Source: Ottowia flava (GTDB taxonomy: Bacteria; Pseudomonadota; Gammaproteobacteria; Burkholderiales; Burkholderiaceae_C). Taken from it: a stretch of 64,000 nt of DNA. The first letter of the stretch is position 1. The number at the start of each line of letters is the position of its first letter. A model generated the notes under the pieces. The model saw nothing but the letters and a program-made list of their open reading frames with translations, did no database searches and was not told where the DNA came from. Position numbers and translations under genes: made by a program. Location: NCBI RefSeq assembly GCF_042680565.1, contig NZ_JBHUEJ010000027.1, positions 1 to 64,000 on the forward strand. Reading direction: 5' to 3'. Shown piece after piece: positions 49,001-56,865 of this stretch.

Positions 49001-49573
49001 GGCACCCAGGGCAACCGCGTGGTGGTGGCCGTGGACGAGGAGGAGGCCGAGGAAGGCAACAACACGGTCGATGAAGACACCACCACGCGCCGCGATGCCA
49101 TCGCTACCGACCTGGAGCTGGAAAAGTCGGTCGACGTGGCCACGCTGGCCCCGGGCGACCTGGCCGTCTACAAGCTGACGGTCAGCAACCTCGGGCCGCT
49201 GGACAGCATCGGCGCCACAGTGACCGACCCCCTGCCTGCCGGGATGACCTTCATGTCTTCCTCCAGCGGCTGCGTGGTCAGCGGCGCGACCGTCAGTTGC
49301 GCGGTGGGCACGCTGGCGAATGGCCAGAGTCGCGAGTTCAGCTTCACCGCGCAGCTGGCCGACCCGTACGAAGGTGCGAGCCCGGTGGTGAACACCGCCA
49401 CGCTCGACGCGCCGGGCGACCCCAATCCCGACAACGACACCAGCACCACGACCACGCGCGTCCCCAGCAAGGAACCCCCGGTGGCGGTACCGACCTTGGG
49501 TGAATGGGCGCTGTTGGTCTTGCTGGCGGTGATCGCCGGTCTGGGCGCCCTGCCCTTGCGCCGCACCGACTAA
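46097..49573 (+). CDS. DUF11 repeat surface protein with IPTL-CTERM anchor
   Basis: The product has 1158 residues. A signal peptide (to about 40, AQAAAQ) is followed by about eight DUF11-type beta repeats of about 110-150 residues. Each opens with a variant of ADLxxxKxVxP and contains NNGPD or NAGPG. It ends PTLGEWALLVLLAVIAGLG and RR, a classical IPTL-CTERM signal recognised by exosortase H in other bacteria. GAGGAAGCGG precedes the ATG. It probably forms an extended adhesin or surface fibre. No exosortase gene is in the window. A strong terminator follows. Confidence 0.93.
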   Translation: MDRRGALAPWRALATGSTRNAAVAAVAGWCLLGATAQAAAQSADLVLAKQVVSPDPVKAGGIATIALTVENNGPDTASNVVLTDLLPVGAVFESMVASDGGTCTTAAPFQCNWPTLAYKGQRTVTLKLRIPAKGVYDNAASVSASTNDPNNGNNGLIRRITAVAAADLTLAANSSAAAGAPAGTPYTYALTASNNGPDALPAGEQPRVTFAVPSGTAVTARPTGTGWDCTPATGYPIANPTSATTITCARSGGSDALSSGAAWPAISVPTVANHSGTVTASFGVTSTFPDGDDLNNTALVNSSFAGGSDLAIGKTVSPSGTVAINTAVAFTLTPRLVAGMSPSDVVVTDTLPPGLTYVSHSAPAPWACTFTAPTLSCTYPGAWPGRPGDAMPAITLTANVGLGAQPNVAHVGFPSGNAQIDPVPGNNSSSTVTVTGSNTSDLRPTKTASKSPVLVGEAYNFTVTVRNHGPVPARAGQKVQVVESLPPGMTLTALPTGTGWSCLPATGYPMVGPATLACERTLAADQAVNTNFPPITFPVVNTATGPLVNGVCNWLTGPGPDDPDNNCTNATVWSTEGVNQADLRIAKTVNTATAVVGDELTYTLTVTNAGPGASTDVKVRDVLDNLLNPNGLVSAAVTTGTGTCSPAGPTNGNATVTCTLPTLAAGGTAVVTIRVKAGNTGSTVLARTNVATVSSTQVVDPDPSSNTSNTVTTDVAPRVDMTVSKSVTPKPVRVGEPMVWVITALNSGPSAAANVRVTDAMPAHAAFISATASDSGSCTLPDVGATSGTIDCRWAADVASKTQRTVTVRLRPLAEAVGTTITNTVAVATDTPETNASNNTASASVNVVPAELDLLVHKTDSVDPVPLGSETEYTVTVTNVGPSFGTQLVVTDTFPNAGASARFSYQGGLSATVAGAPLTAPDCTEPAVGATSGALVCRFPSIEPGAAKEVVLRYRMRAESIVQPGAYSGTQGNRVVVAVDEEEAEEGNNTVDEDTTTRRDAIATDLELEKSVDVATLAPGDLAVYKLTVSNLGPLDSIGATVTDPLPAGMTFMSSSSGCVVSGATVSCAVGTLANGQSREFSFTAQLADPYEGASPVVNTATLDAPGDPNPDNDTSTTTTRVPSKEPPVAVPTLGEWALLVLLAVIAGLGALPLRRTD

Positions 49574-49634
49574 GAACCCCGCGTAGCCCGGGTGGGGGCA
49601 TGTCTCGCTCGCTCTCTCTCTGATGCCCCCTTTG

Positions 49635-49661
49635 AAAGCGCCCCTCGGGGCGCTCTTTTTA
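49635..49661 (+). terminator. Rho-independent terminator after the DUF11 gene
   Basis: AGCGCCCC and GGGGCGCT form a perfect 8-bp stem with a TC loop (49637-49654), followed by CTTTTT. Confidence 0.92.
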
Positions 49662-49807
49662 TGGGGATTCAGGCCAGATGTAGGAGGTTTGTGGGTGGGG
49701 TGGGCCAACAGGGCGCGAGCCCATGGATACCGCGGCGGGGGCTGACGTCAGCGCGCTCGTTTCATCGTGTGACCGCGCGGGAGCATGCACCCGTGCGTCT
49801 TCCGCCG

Positions 49808-50404
49808 TTACTGCCCGCGTTCAGGGCGCCCGGCTCGCAACAGTTCGAACGCCGTCGCCAGCACGGCACCGGCCAATGCTCCCGTCAGGTGGGCGGCGTA
49901 GATGACGTTGAAGCCCCAACCGCTGTCAAAGCCGACGGGCACCTTCCAGGCGCGCTCCAGCGCCAGCTTGATCGCCAGGCCGCCAGCCAGCAGCAGCCCC
50001 AGCCAGCGCTGCGAGGGCGTGGCCAGCGCGCGCACGGCCACGACGGCGGTGGCCGCGTGCACCACGCCCGACAGGCCGTAGAAGGCCCCCACGCCGGGCC
50101 AGGCGTACAGCGCAGCGGTGCCGAGCGGCCACGCCAGCAGCAGCGCCAGCGCGTCGCGCGGGGGCGCCTCCAGCGCAGCGCCGAGCACCGCCAGCGCGAC
50201 AAGTGCCAGCACATTGGCCAGCAGGTGCGGCCACAGGAAGTGCAGCAGCGGCCCGGTCCACAAGGTCCAGGGCAGCGCACGCCAATGGTCGTACTGCCAC
50301 ACCCAGCGCGGCGGGTCGACATAGCCAGCCACGCCCACTAGCCACAGCGTGCCGCTGGCCACGACCAGCACGGCGCACAGCAGGGGCCAGGCGATGCGGC
50401 GCAT
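49808..50404 (-). CDS. Rhombosortase-like rhomboid intramembrane protease
   Basis: The product has 198 residues with about six membrane helices. The serine motif is YGLSGVVHA (about 110-118) and the histidine partner is in NVIYAAHLTGA. HFLWPHLLANVLALVAL is the typical second-helix motif of rhombosortases. This subfamily cleaves GlyGly-CTERM-type anchors, although none is seen here. Its start overlaps the RND pump stop (TGATG), so it is co-expressed with the efflux genes. It faces the IPTL-CTERM gene. Confidence 0.83.
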   Translation of the reverse strand: MRRIAWPLLCAVLVVASGTLWLVGVAGYVDPPRWVWQYDHWRALPWTLWTGPLLHFLWPHLLANVLALVALAVLGAALEAPPRDALALLLAWPLGTAALYAWPGVGAFYGLSGVVHAATAVVAVRALATPSQRWLGLLLAGGLAIKLALERAWKVPVGFDSGWGFNVIYAAHLTGALAGAVLATAFELLRAGRPERGQ

Positions 50405-53400
50405 CAGGCGGGGTGGCTCGTCTGCGCTCCGTTTTCAGGAGCTGCCGGCGCAGGACCAGCATGCCCGGAGCGGTGAAAACGCTTGCCAAACCACTGCGCG
50501 ATGTCGTCGATGTAGGTATAGACCGCAGGGATCACCAGCAAGCTCAGGAAGGTCGAGGTGATCAGCCCCCCGATCACCGCCACCGCCATGGGCGAGCGAA
50601 AGCTCGGGTCGGCCGAGCCCCAGCCGATGGCAATCGGCAGCATGCCCGCGCCCATGGCCAGCGTGGTCATGATGATCGGGCGCGCGCGCTTGTGGCAGGC
50701 GTCCATCAGCGCGTCGAAGCGGGAGAGCCCGTGCTCGCGCCGCGCCAGGATGGCGTACTCGACCAGCAGGATCGAGTTCTTGGTCGCGATGCCCATCAGC
50801 ATGATCAAGCCGATCAGCGAAGGCATCGAAAACGCTTTGCCGGTCAGCAGCAGCGCCACGAAGGCGCCGCCCAGCGACAGCGGCAGCGCCGCCAGAATGG
50901 TGACCGGGTGCAGAACGTGGTGGAACAGCAGCACCAGCACAATGTAAATGCACAGGATGCCCGTCAGCATGGCCAGGCCAAAACCGACGAACAGCTCACC
51001 CATCACCTCGGCGTCGCCCACTTCCACCACCTTCACGCCGGGCGGCAGGTTCCTGACGGAGGGCAGCGCCTTGGTCTTGGCCGCCACGTCGCCCAGCGGC
51101 TGGCCCGAAAGCTCCACCTCCAGGTTGATGTTGCGCGCGCGGTCGTAGCGGTTGATCACGGCCGGGCCGCCGCTGTAGCTCAGCGTCGCGACCTGGCCCA
51201 GTGGCACCGGGCCCTTGGCGCCCGGCACGTGCAGGCGCTCGAGCACCCCGAGATCCTTGCGGGCGGCGTCGTCCAGCTTCACCACGATCGGAATCTGGCG
51301 CTGCGCCAGATTCATCTTGGGCAGTTGGGCGTCGTAGTCGCCCTGCGTGGCCACGCGCAGCGTGTCGGCGATGGCGCTGCTGGTCACGCCCAGGTCGGCG
51401 GCGCGCGCGAAGTCGGGGTGCACCGCGATCTCGGGGCGCACCAGGCTGGCGGTGCTGGTGATGCTGCCCAAGCCGGGCATGGCGCGCAGGTCGGACTCGA
51501 CCTTGCGCGCGGCCTGGCCGAGTGCCACCGGGTCTTCGCCCTGCAGCACCAGGATGTATTTCTCGCCCGAACCGCCCAGGCCCACCTTGCTGCGCACGCC
51601 CGGCAGCACCGCCAAACGGTGGCGCAGCTCGGCCTCCACGGTTTGCTTGACCGGGCGGTCGCCGCGCGGCGCCAGCTGGATGGTCAGCGTCGCCTTGCGC
51701 ACGTCGGCACTGCTGGCGGCAAACGGGTCGCCGCCCGCCGCGCCGCCGCCGATGGTGGTGTAGACGCTGCGCACGTTGGTGTCCTGCATCAGCAGCTGCC
51801 GCGCCTCCTCTGCCACGCGCTCGGTCTGCGTGAGCGTTGCGCCCGGCGGCAGCTCCAGGTAGACCTGCGTCTGCGAGTTGTCATCGGGCGGGATGAAGCC
51901 GGTCGGCAGCAGCGGGATCAGCGCAATCGAGCCGACAAAGAACACGAAGCCGCCGATCACCGTCCAGATGCGGTGCTTCACGCACCACGCGGCCCAGCGT
52001 CCGTAGGTGCGCAGCCAGCCCGGCTCGTGGTGGCCGCGCGGATCGGGCTTCATCATGTACGCGGCCATCATCGGCGTGAGCAGGCGCGCCACCACCAGCG
52101 AGGCGAACACCGCCATCGCCGCCGTCCAGCCGAACTGCTTGAAGAACTTGCCGACCACACCCGTCATGAAAGCGGTCGGCAAAAACACCGCGATCAACGT
52201 GAAGGTGGTGGCGATCACCGCCAGCCCGATCTCGTCGGCCGCCTCCATCGCCGCCTGGTAGGGCGACTTGCCCATGCCCTGGTGGCGCACGATGTTCTCC
52301 ACCTCGACGATTGCGTCGTCCACCAGGATGCCCACCACCAGCGACAGCGCCAGCAGCGACACCACGTTGATGGTGAAGCCGAAGAAGTACATGCCGATCA
52401 GCGCTGGCAGGATCGACATCGGCAGCGCCACCGCCGCGACAAAGGTGGCGCGCCCGTTGCGCAGGAACAGCCACACCACCACCACCGCCAGCAGTGCGCC
52501 TTCGCCCAGCATCTTGAGCGAGGCGTGGTATTCCTCTTCCACCGGGGTGACGAAGTCGAACGCCTCGGTGAAGTGCAGGTCGGGCCGCGCCGCCTGCAGC
52601 TCCTTGAGCGCGGCGCGCACGCCAGCGCCCACTTCCACCTCGCTGGCGCCGCGGCTGCGCGCCACCTCGAAGCCCACCACCGGCTTGCCATTCAGCAGCG
52701 CCGCCGCGCGCGGTTCGGCCACGGTGTCGGTCACCTTGGCCACCTGGTCCAGCCGCACGCTGCGCCCGTCCTGCAGCGCGATCGGCATGGCGCGCAGCTC
52801 GTCCGCGCTCTTGACGGTGGCCAGCGTGCGCACCGGCTGCTCGCCCTGACCCAGGTCGACGCGGCCCCCCGCGCTTTCCATCTGCACCTGGCGCAGCTGG
52901 CGCGACACCTCGGCCGCCGTCAGCCCCAGCCCCTGCAGGCGCGCCGGGTCCAGGTCGATGTGCACCTGGCGGTTGGCGCCGCCCACGCGGTTGACCGCGC
53001 CGACGCCTGGGATCGCCAGCAGCCGCTTGGCCACGTCGTTGTCGACGAACCAGGACAGGTCTGCGTCGCTCACGCGGTCGGACGACAGGGCGTACGCCAG
53101 CATCGGCTGGGCGGCCAGGTCAACCTTGCTTACGATCGGCTCCTGCAAATCGGTCGGCAGGTCGCTGCGCACGCGCGAGACGGCCGAACGCACGTCGTCC
53201 AGCGCCTCCTGCAAATCCTTTTCCAGCCTGAACTCCACCACGATGGTGACCGCGCCATCGACCACACTGGTGATGATGTGCTTGACGCCTTGCACCGTGG
53301 CCAGGCTGTTCTCGATCTTGCGGGCGACGTCGTTTTCTAGCTGGCCCGGCGTGGCGCCCGGCAGCGCGGCCACCACGTTGACCATGGGCAGGTCGATGTC

Positions 53401-53514
53401 GGGAAAGTTCTGCACCTTCATCTGGTGGAAGGCGAACAGCCCCCCCAGCGTGAGCAGCACGAACAGCATCAGGGTCGGGACCGGGTTGCGGATCGACCAG
53501 GCGGAAAAATTCAT
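50404..53514 (-). CDS. RND efflux pump, HAE1 family
   Basis: The product is an inner-membrane proton-driven pump subunit of 1036 residues. It has twelve helices and two large periplasmic loops. SIRNPVPTLMLFVLLTLGGL forms helix 1, and VVGILVDDAIVEVENIVRH holds the proton-relay aspartates. SLIGLIMLMGIATKNSILLVEYA and the C-terminal AVAVIGGLITSTFLSLLVIPAVY are intact. It works with the adaptor and outer-membrane factor encoded upstream on the same strand. The substrate spectrum is unknown. Confidence 0.95.
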   Translation of the reverse strand: MNFSAWSIRNPVPTLMLFVLLTLGGLFAFHQMKVQNFPDIDLPMVNVVAALPGATPGQLENDVARKIENSLATVQGVKHIITSVVDGAVTIVVEFRLEKDLQEALDDVRSAVSRVRSDLPTDLQEPIVSKVDLAAQPMLAYALSSDRVSDADLSWFVDNDVAKRLLAIPGVGAVNRVGGANRQVHIDLDPARLQGLGLTAAEVSRQLRQVQMESAGGRVDLGQGEQPVRTLATVKSADELRAMPIALQDGRSVRLDQVAKVTDTVAEPRAAALLNGKPVVGFEVARSRGASEVEVGAGVRAALKELQAARPDLHFTEAFDFVTPVEEEYHASLKMLGEGALLAVVVVWLFLRNGRATFVAAVALPMSILPALIGMYFFGFTINVVSLLALSLVVGILVDDAIVEVENIVRHQGMGKSPYQAAMEAADEIGLAVIATTFTLIAVFLPTAFMTGVVGKFFKQFGWTAAMAVFASLVVARLLTPMMAAYMMKPDPRGHHEPGWLRTYGRWAAWCVKHRIWTVIGGFVFFVGSIALIPLLPTGFIPPDDNSQTQVYLELPPGATLTQTERVAEEARQLLMQDTNVRSVYTTIGGGAAGGDPFAASSADVRKATLTIQLAPRGDRPVKQTVEAELRHRLAVLPGVRSKVGLGGSGEKYILVLQGEDPVALGQAARKVESDLRAMPGLGSITSTASLVRPEIAVHPDFARAADLGVTSSAIADTLRVATQGDYDAQLPKMNLAQRQIPIVVKLDDAARKDLGVLERLHVPGAKGPVPLGQVATLSYSGGPAVINRYDRARNINLEVELSGQPLGDVAAKTKALPSVRNLPPGVKVVEVGDAEVMGELFVGFGLAMLTGILCIYIVLVLLFHHVLHPVTILAALPLSLGGAFVALLLTGKAFSMPSLIGLIMLMGIATKNSILLVEYAILARREHGLSRFDALMDACHKRARPIIMTTLAMGAGMLPIAIGWGSADPSFRSPMAVAVIGGLITSTFLSLLVIPAVYTYIDDIAQWFGKRFHRSGHAGPAPAAPENGAQTSHPA

Positions 53515-53538
53515 GGCAACAACCGTGTGTGAAGCATG

Positions 53539-53582
53539 AGAGCTATGCTCTTTATTTGCTAGCTGCCTGCGCAGGCTGAGCG
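53539..53582 (-). repeat. Family A repeat at the adaptor 3' end
   Basis: The minus strand reads CCTGCGCAGGCAGCTAGCAA, then AGAGCATAGCT. It encodes the last adaptor residues (PAQAASK) and its stop codon. Confidence 0.65.
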
Positions 53583-54784
53583 GGCGCTGCGGCCTGATTT
53601 GGCGCTGAAGCTGCGGCCGATGCAGCGGCTGTGGCAGGTTCGCCCACCACCTGCACCTGGTCGCCGTCGTTCAGGAAGCCGGCGCCGCGCACCACCACCT
53701 GCGCGCCCGCCGGCAGCGCGGTCATGATCTCGACCCGGTTGCCATTCAGCCGTCCGGTCTGCACGCGCTCCAGGCGCACGCGCCGGTCGGGCTGCAGCAC
53801 GGCCAGGTGGGCGAAGCCGTCGCGCATGACCACGGATTCCTGCGGCACCGTGAGGGCGCTGTCGGCGCCGATGTCGAAATGCCCGCTGGCGAACATGCCC
53901 GCGCGCGCCGCGGTGCCCGGTGGCAGGTCCACGTACACCAGCGCATAGCGGGTGCGCGCGTCCACCGTGGGTGCGAGCTGGCGCACCGTGCCGGTGATGG
54001 CCGTGCCGGAACTCGCGCTGCCATCGGCCGCGTGGCCGGGCAGCTCGATCCGCACGCGCTGGCCCGGGCGGATGGCGCTCAGGTCCTCGGCACGCGCTTC
54101 GCCGCGCCATTCCAGGCGGCCCTGGCGCACCATGCGGAACAGCTCGGTCCCGGCGCCCACCACCTGGCCCACGGTCGCGGTGCGCGCCGAAATCACGCCC
54201 GCGTCCGGCGCCACGATCTGCGTGTTGCGCACGCGCAGGTTCTGGCTGGCGACCACGGCCTTGGCCGCTTCGACGCGCGCGCGGGCCGTCTTCTCGGAGG
54301 TGGCGTACTGGTTGATCTGCTGTTGGCTCAGAGCGCCGCTGGCCTGCACGGCGCGCGCGCGTTCAGCGTTGCCGCGCGCATCGGCGTAGGCGGCCTCGGC
54401 CTCGGCGAGGCTGGCGCGCGCCTGCGCCTGGTCCTGCTGCACCGGCGCCGCGTCGAAGGTGGCCAGCACCTGGCCCTTCTTGACCACGTCGCCCACGTTC
54501 ACGCGCAAGTCCTGCAGGCGTAAGCCAGCCACATCGGCGCCGATGCTGGCCTCCTGCCACGCCGCGATGTTGCCGTTGGCGGCTATTTCGCGCGCCCAGC
54601 TCACCTTCTGCGGCGTGGCCACCGTCACCGTCAGCGCCGCGCGCGGCGCACTCCCCGCGGCGGCAGGCGCCGACGCCGCATCAGCGGCCGCGCCCTTGGG
54701 CGCATCGCCGTCCTTGCCGCCGCAAGCGGCCAGCAGCACCGCTGCGGTAAGGGTGGAAATCAGAAGCGGAAAGAACTTGGGCAT
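53552..54784 (-). CDS. RND efflux periplasmic adaptor lipoprotein
   Basis: The product has 410 residues. A lipoprotein signal peptide ends LLAAC. The lipoyl/barrel-sandwich halves are GADVAGLRLQDLRVNVGDVVKKGQVLATFD and TQIVAPDAGVISARTATVGQVV, separated by a coiled-coil hairpin (QARASLAEAEAAYADARGNAERARAV). The ATG at 54784 was chosen over the open frame to 54847. The last codons come from a repeat. It bridges the pump and the outer-membrane channel. Confidence 0.93.
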   Translation of the reverse strand: MPKFFPLLISTLTAAVLLAACGGKDGDAPKGAAADAASAPAAAGSAPRAALTVTVATPQKVSWAREIAANGNIAAWQEASIGADVAGLRLQDLRVNVGDVVKKGQVLATFDAAPVQQDQAQARASLAEAEAAYADARGNAERARAVQASGALSQQQINQYATSEKTARARVEAAKAVVASQNLRVRNTQIVAPDAGVISARTATVGQVVGAGTELFRMVRQGRLEWRGEARAEDLSAIRPGQRVRIELPGHAADGSASSGTAITGTVRQLAPTVDARTRYALVYVDLPPGTAARAGMFASGHFDIGADSALTVPQESVVMRDGFAHLAVLQPDRRVRLERVQTGRLNGNRVEIMTALPAGAQVVVRGAGFLNDGDQVQVVGEPATAAASAAASAPNQAAAPAQPAQAASK

Positions 54785-54989
54785 GGTGTCTTTCAAGGCA
54801 CGGCGTTCAGTAAAAAAACAGCGTCGCGCGGAGTGGGGGAATCCCATTCAACGTCGTCATTGGGCGTATGGCGCGCAGTGGCGTGCGGCGCTTCACACCA
54901 GCGCGCATGCGCGTCGTGCAAGGGCGCTGCGGACCGATGGGCGCGCCAGCCCAGCAAACGCCGTTGCCGGACCTGCGCCGGCAACTGGC

Positions 54990-55047
54990 GTTGTCCCCCC
55001 TCGCGAAGCAGAGGGGGGAAGGCGCCAAAGGCGACTCAGGGGGGTGC
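54990..55047 (-). repeat. Family B GC-rich repeat supplying the NodT stop codon
   Basis: The minus strand reads CCCCCCTGAGTCGCC, then GGCGCCTTCCCCCCTCTGC, then GAGGGGGGACAACGCC. The TGA is the stop of the outer-membrane factor, whose last residues are prolines from CCCCCC. The element contains an inverted repeat of CCCCCCTC and GAGGGGGG. Confidence 0.7.
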
Positions 55048-56487
55048 ATTCCATCTTCCCCCCGCCGCCCGGTACAGCGCCACCCCGGCCGCGTCGCGGT
55101 CGTGCAGTAGCTGGTTGAGCGCGATCTCGGCGTTCAGCAGCGTGCGGCGCGCTTCCTCCAGCTGCGGCAGGCTGGCCATGCCCTGGCGGTACATGCCCTG
55201 CATGGCGTCGAACTGGCGGCGGTAGCCCGCCACAGCGGCGCGCGCATCGGCTTCGCGCGCGCGGGCGGCGGCGCCGTCGGTCAGCGCGGTTTCGACTTCG
55301 CGCACGGCCTGGCGCACCTGCCCCTTGTAGTTGGCCACGGCCTCGTCGTAGCGGGCGCGGGCGCCGGCCTGGTTGGCGGCGATGCGGCCCCCGTCCCAGA
55401 TCGGCAGCGCCAGCTGCAGCGGGCCGAAGGTCCAGGTCGACAGATTGGCGCTGGCGCCGCCGCTGCGCAGCTGCAGCGCCGCCACGTTGCCGCCCAGGCT
55501 GAGCGACGGCCAGCGCGCCGCGTCGGCGGCGTCGATCTCGGCGCGCGCGGCCAGCACTTCGCGCTCGGCGGCCCACACGTCAGGGCGCTGGCGCAGCGTT
55601 TCGGCGGGCAGTTGTGCTATCGAAAAAGAAGCTGCTTGCGCAGATGGGGTCTGCGCTACAGCCACTTTTTGTTCTAAATCAGGCTCGGGCAGGCCGGTCA
55701 GGGCCACCAGCACCTTGCGCTGCGCATCGCACACCGCGCGCTGCTGCGTCACGCGGTTGCGGCCCTCGGCGGCGCTGGCGTCGGCCAGGGCAGCGGTGGC
55801 CGGCGCGGTGAAGCCGGCGTCGCGGCTGATGCCGGTCAGCCGCGCGGTCTCGCCACGCGACGCGGCGTCGGCGCTGGCCGTGGTCAGCATCAGCTGGCAC
55901 AGCCGCAGCCCGTGGTAGGCGCCGGCCACGTCCGCCACCAGCGACACGCGCGCCGACTGGGCCAGCGCCTCGGCGCCGTCCACGCGTGTGCGGGCGGCGT
56001 CGACCAGCGCGCGCTGGCGGCCGAACAGGTCGATTTCCCACTGCGCCTGCAGGCCCGCCTGCAGCGTGGTGATGATCGGCGGCGAGCCCCCCGGCGCTGT
56101 TGAGCCGATGGCGCTGCTGTTGCCACGGCTGGCGCTGGCGGCGGCGTCCACCCGCGGCATCAGGCCGGCGCGCTGCGCGCCCAGCTGGGCGCGGGCGGCG
56201 TTCACGCGCGCTTCGGCGGCGTCCACCGTGGGTGCGTCGCGCAGCGCGGCGTCGATCAGGCTGGCCAGCGCGCTGTCGCTGCCGGGTTGGCGCCACCAGT
56301 CGACCAGTTGCGCGGCGGTGCCGCCGTGCGGCTGGGGCGCAAACCATTGCGCGGGCGCGAGCTGGGTCAGTTCGGGCGCGGGTGTCGGCGGCGTGGCTGC
56401 GCAGCCGGCCAGTGCGGTGGCCAGGGCAAGGGCCAGCGCGGGAGGCCAGCCAGCGGTGCGTCGAACAGGAGCGAAAGGCGGGCGCAT
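55036..56487 (-). CDS. NodT-family outer-membrane efflux lipoprotein
   Basis: The TolC-like factor has 483 residues. A lipoprotein signal peptide ends LAGC. Two homologous halves follow with VDAAEARVNAARAQLGAQRAGLMPRV and AEIDAADAARWPSLSLGGN. Residues about 269-292 (DLEQKVAVAQTPSAQAASFS) are encoded by a full-length family A repeat. They sit between the conserved LTGLPEP and LPAETLRQRPDV, where relatives have a short linker. Its stop codon lies in a family B repeat. It is separated from the adaptor by 251 bases but oriented with it. Confidence 0.92.
   Translation of the reverse strand: MRPPFAPVRRTAGWPPALALALATALAGCAATPPTPAPELTQLAPAQWFAPQPHGGTAAQLVDWWRQPGSDSALASLIDAALRDAPTVDAAEARVNAARAQLGAQRAGLMPRVDAAASASRGNSSAIGSTAPGGSPPIITTLQAGLQAQWEIDLFGRQRALVDAARTRVDGAEALAQSARVSLVADVAGAYHGLRLCQLMLTTASADAASRGETARLTGISRDAGFTAPATAALADASAAEGRNRVTQQRAVCDAQRKVLVALTGLPEPDLEQKVAVAQTPSAQAASFSIAQLPAETLRQRPDVWAAEREVLAARAEIDAADAARWPSLSLGGNVAALQLRSGGASANLSTWTFGPLQLALPIWDGGRIAANQAGARARYDEAVANYKGQVRQAVREVETALTDGAAARAREADARAAVAGYRRQFDAMQGMYRQGMASLPQLEEARRTLLNAEIALNQLLHDRDAAGVALYRAAGGRWNAPP
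55613..55683 (-). repeat. Full-length family A repeat inside the nodT-like gene
   Basis: The minus strand reads CCTGATTTAGAACAAAAAG, GGCTGTAGCGCAGAC, CTGCGCAAGCAGCTTC and TCGATAGCA. It contains every segment of the element (71 bases) and is open in the reading frame of the gene. Confidence 0.88.
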
Positions 56488-56862
56488 AAGGCTTGAGTGG
56501 AGGGCAACCTGCTGTCAGGCCAGCGGGCCGCGCCACGGACGGTGACCGGGCGCCCACCTGGCCAGGGCTCACGGCCGCCGAATGCGCTGGCGGGCTGGGG
56601 CAGGGTGGCGGAGGGCGGACAAGCTGCCTGCGGCGCTGCGGTCGCAGCTGGGCAGGCGGGCGAAATTACACCACGGCGGCGACCCCAAGCCGATACACCC
56701 TGCCGGGGAATGTTTCCGATTGCGTGCGCTGCGGCGCATTCCAGGGCTGATGGCCCTCGCTCCGGGCTGACTCCGTGTGGCTAAGTGGCCCTGCTACAAG
56801 CAGATTGTTGCTATCTATAAAGTAGCTTATTGCGCACATCTGGCAAGGGCTAGGCACCAATT
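56488..56862. other. Intergenic region between nodT-like gene and glnE
   Basis: There are 375 bases without a credible gene. The right end holds a family A repeat at the glnE stop. The rest is GC-rich and should contain the promoter of the efflux operon near 56490-56700; no clear -10 was seen. Confidence 0.5.
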
Positions 56863-56865
56863 TCA
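56808..56865 (-). repeat. Family A repeat at the glnE stop
   Basis: The minus strand begins with the stop codon (TGAAATTGGTGCC). It continues through TAGCCCTTGCC, GTGCGCAATAAGCTACTT and ATAGATAGCA, in gene orientation. Confidence 0.78.

Noticed and set aside
49597..49635. Small gene after the DUF11 stop
   Set aside because: The sequence contains CTCGCTCGCTCTCTCTCTG low-complexity repeats and leads into a terminator.
50203..53340. A plus-strand open frame of about 1045 codons opposite the RND pump
   Set aside because: It has a His/Arg/Gln-rich composition typical of antisense shadows in high-G+C genes. The minus-strand pump is unmistakable.
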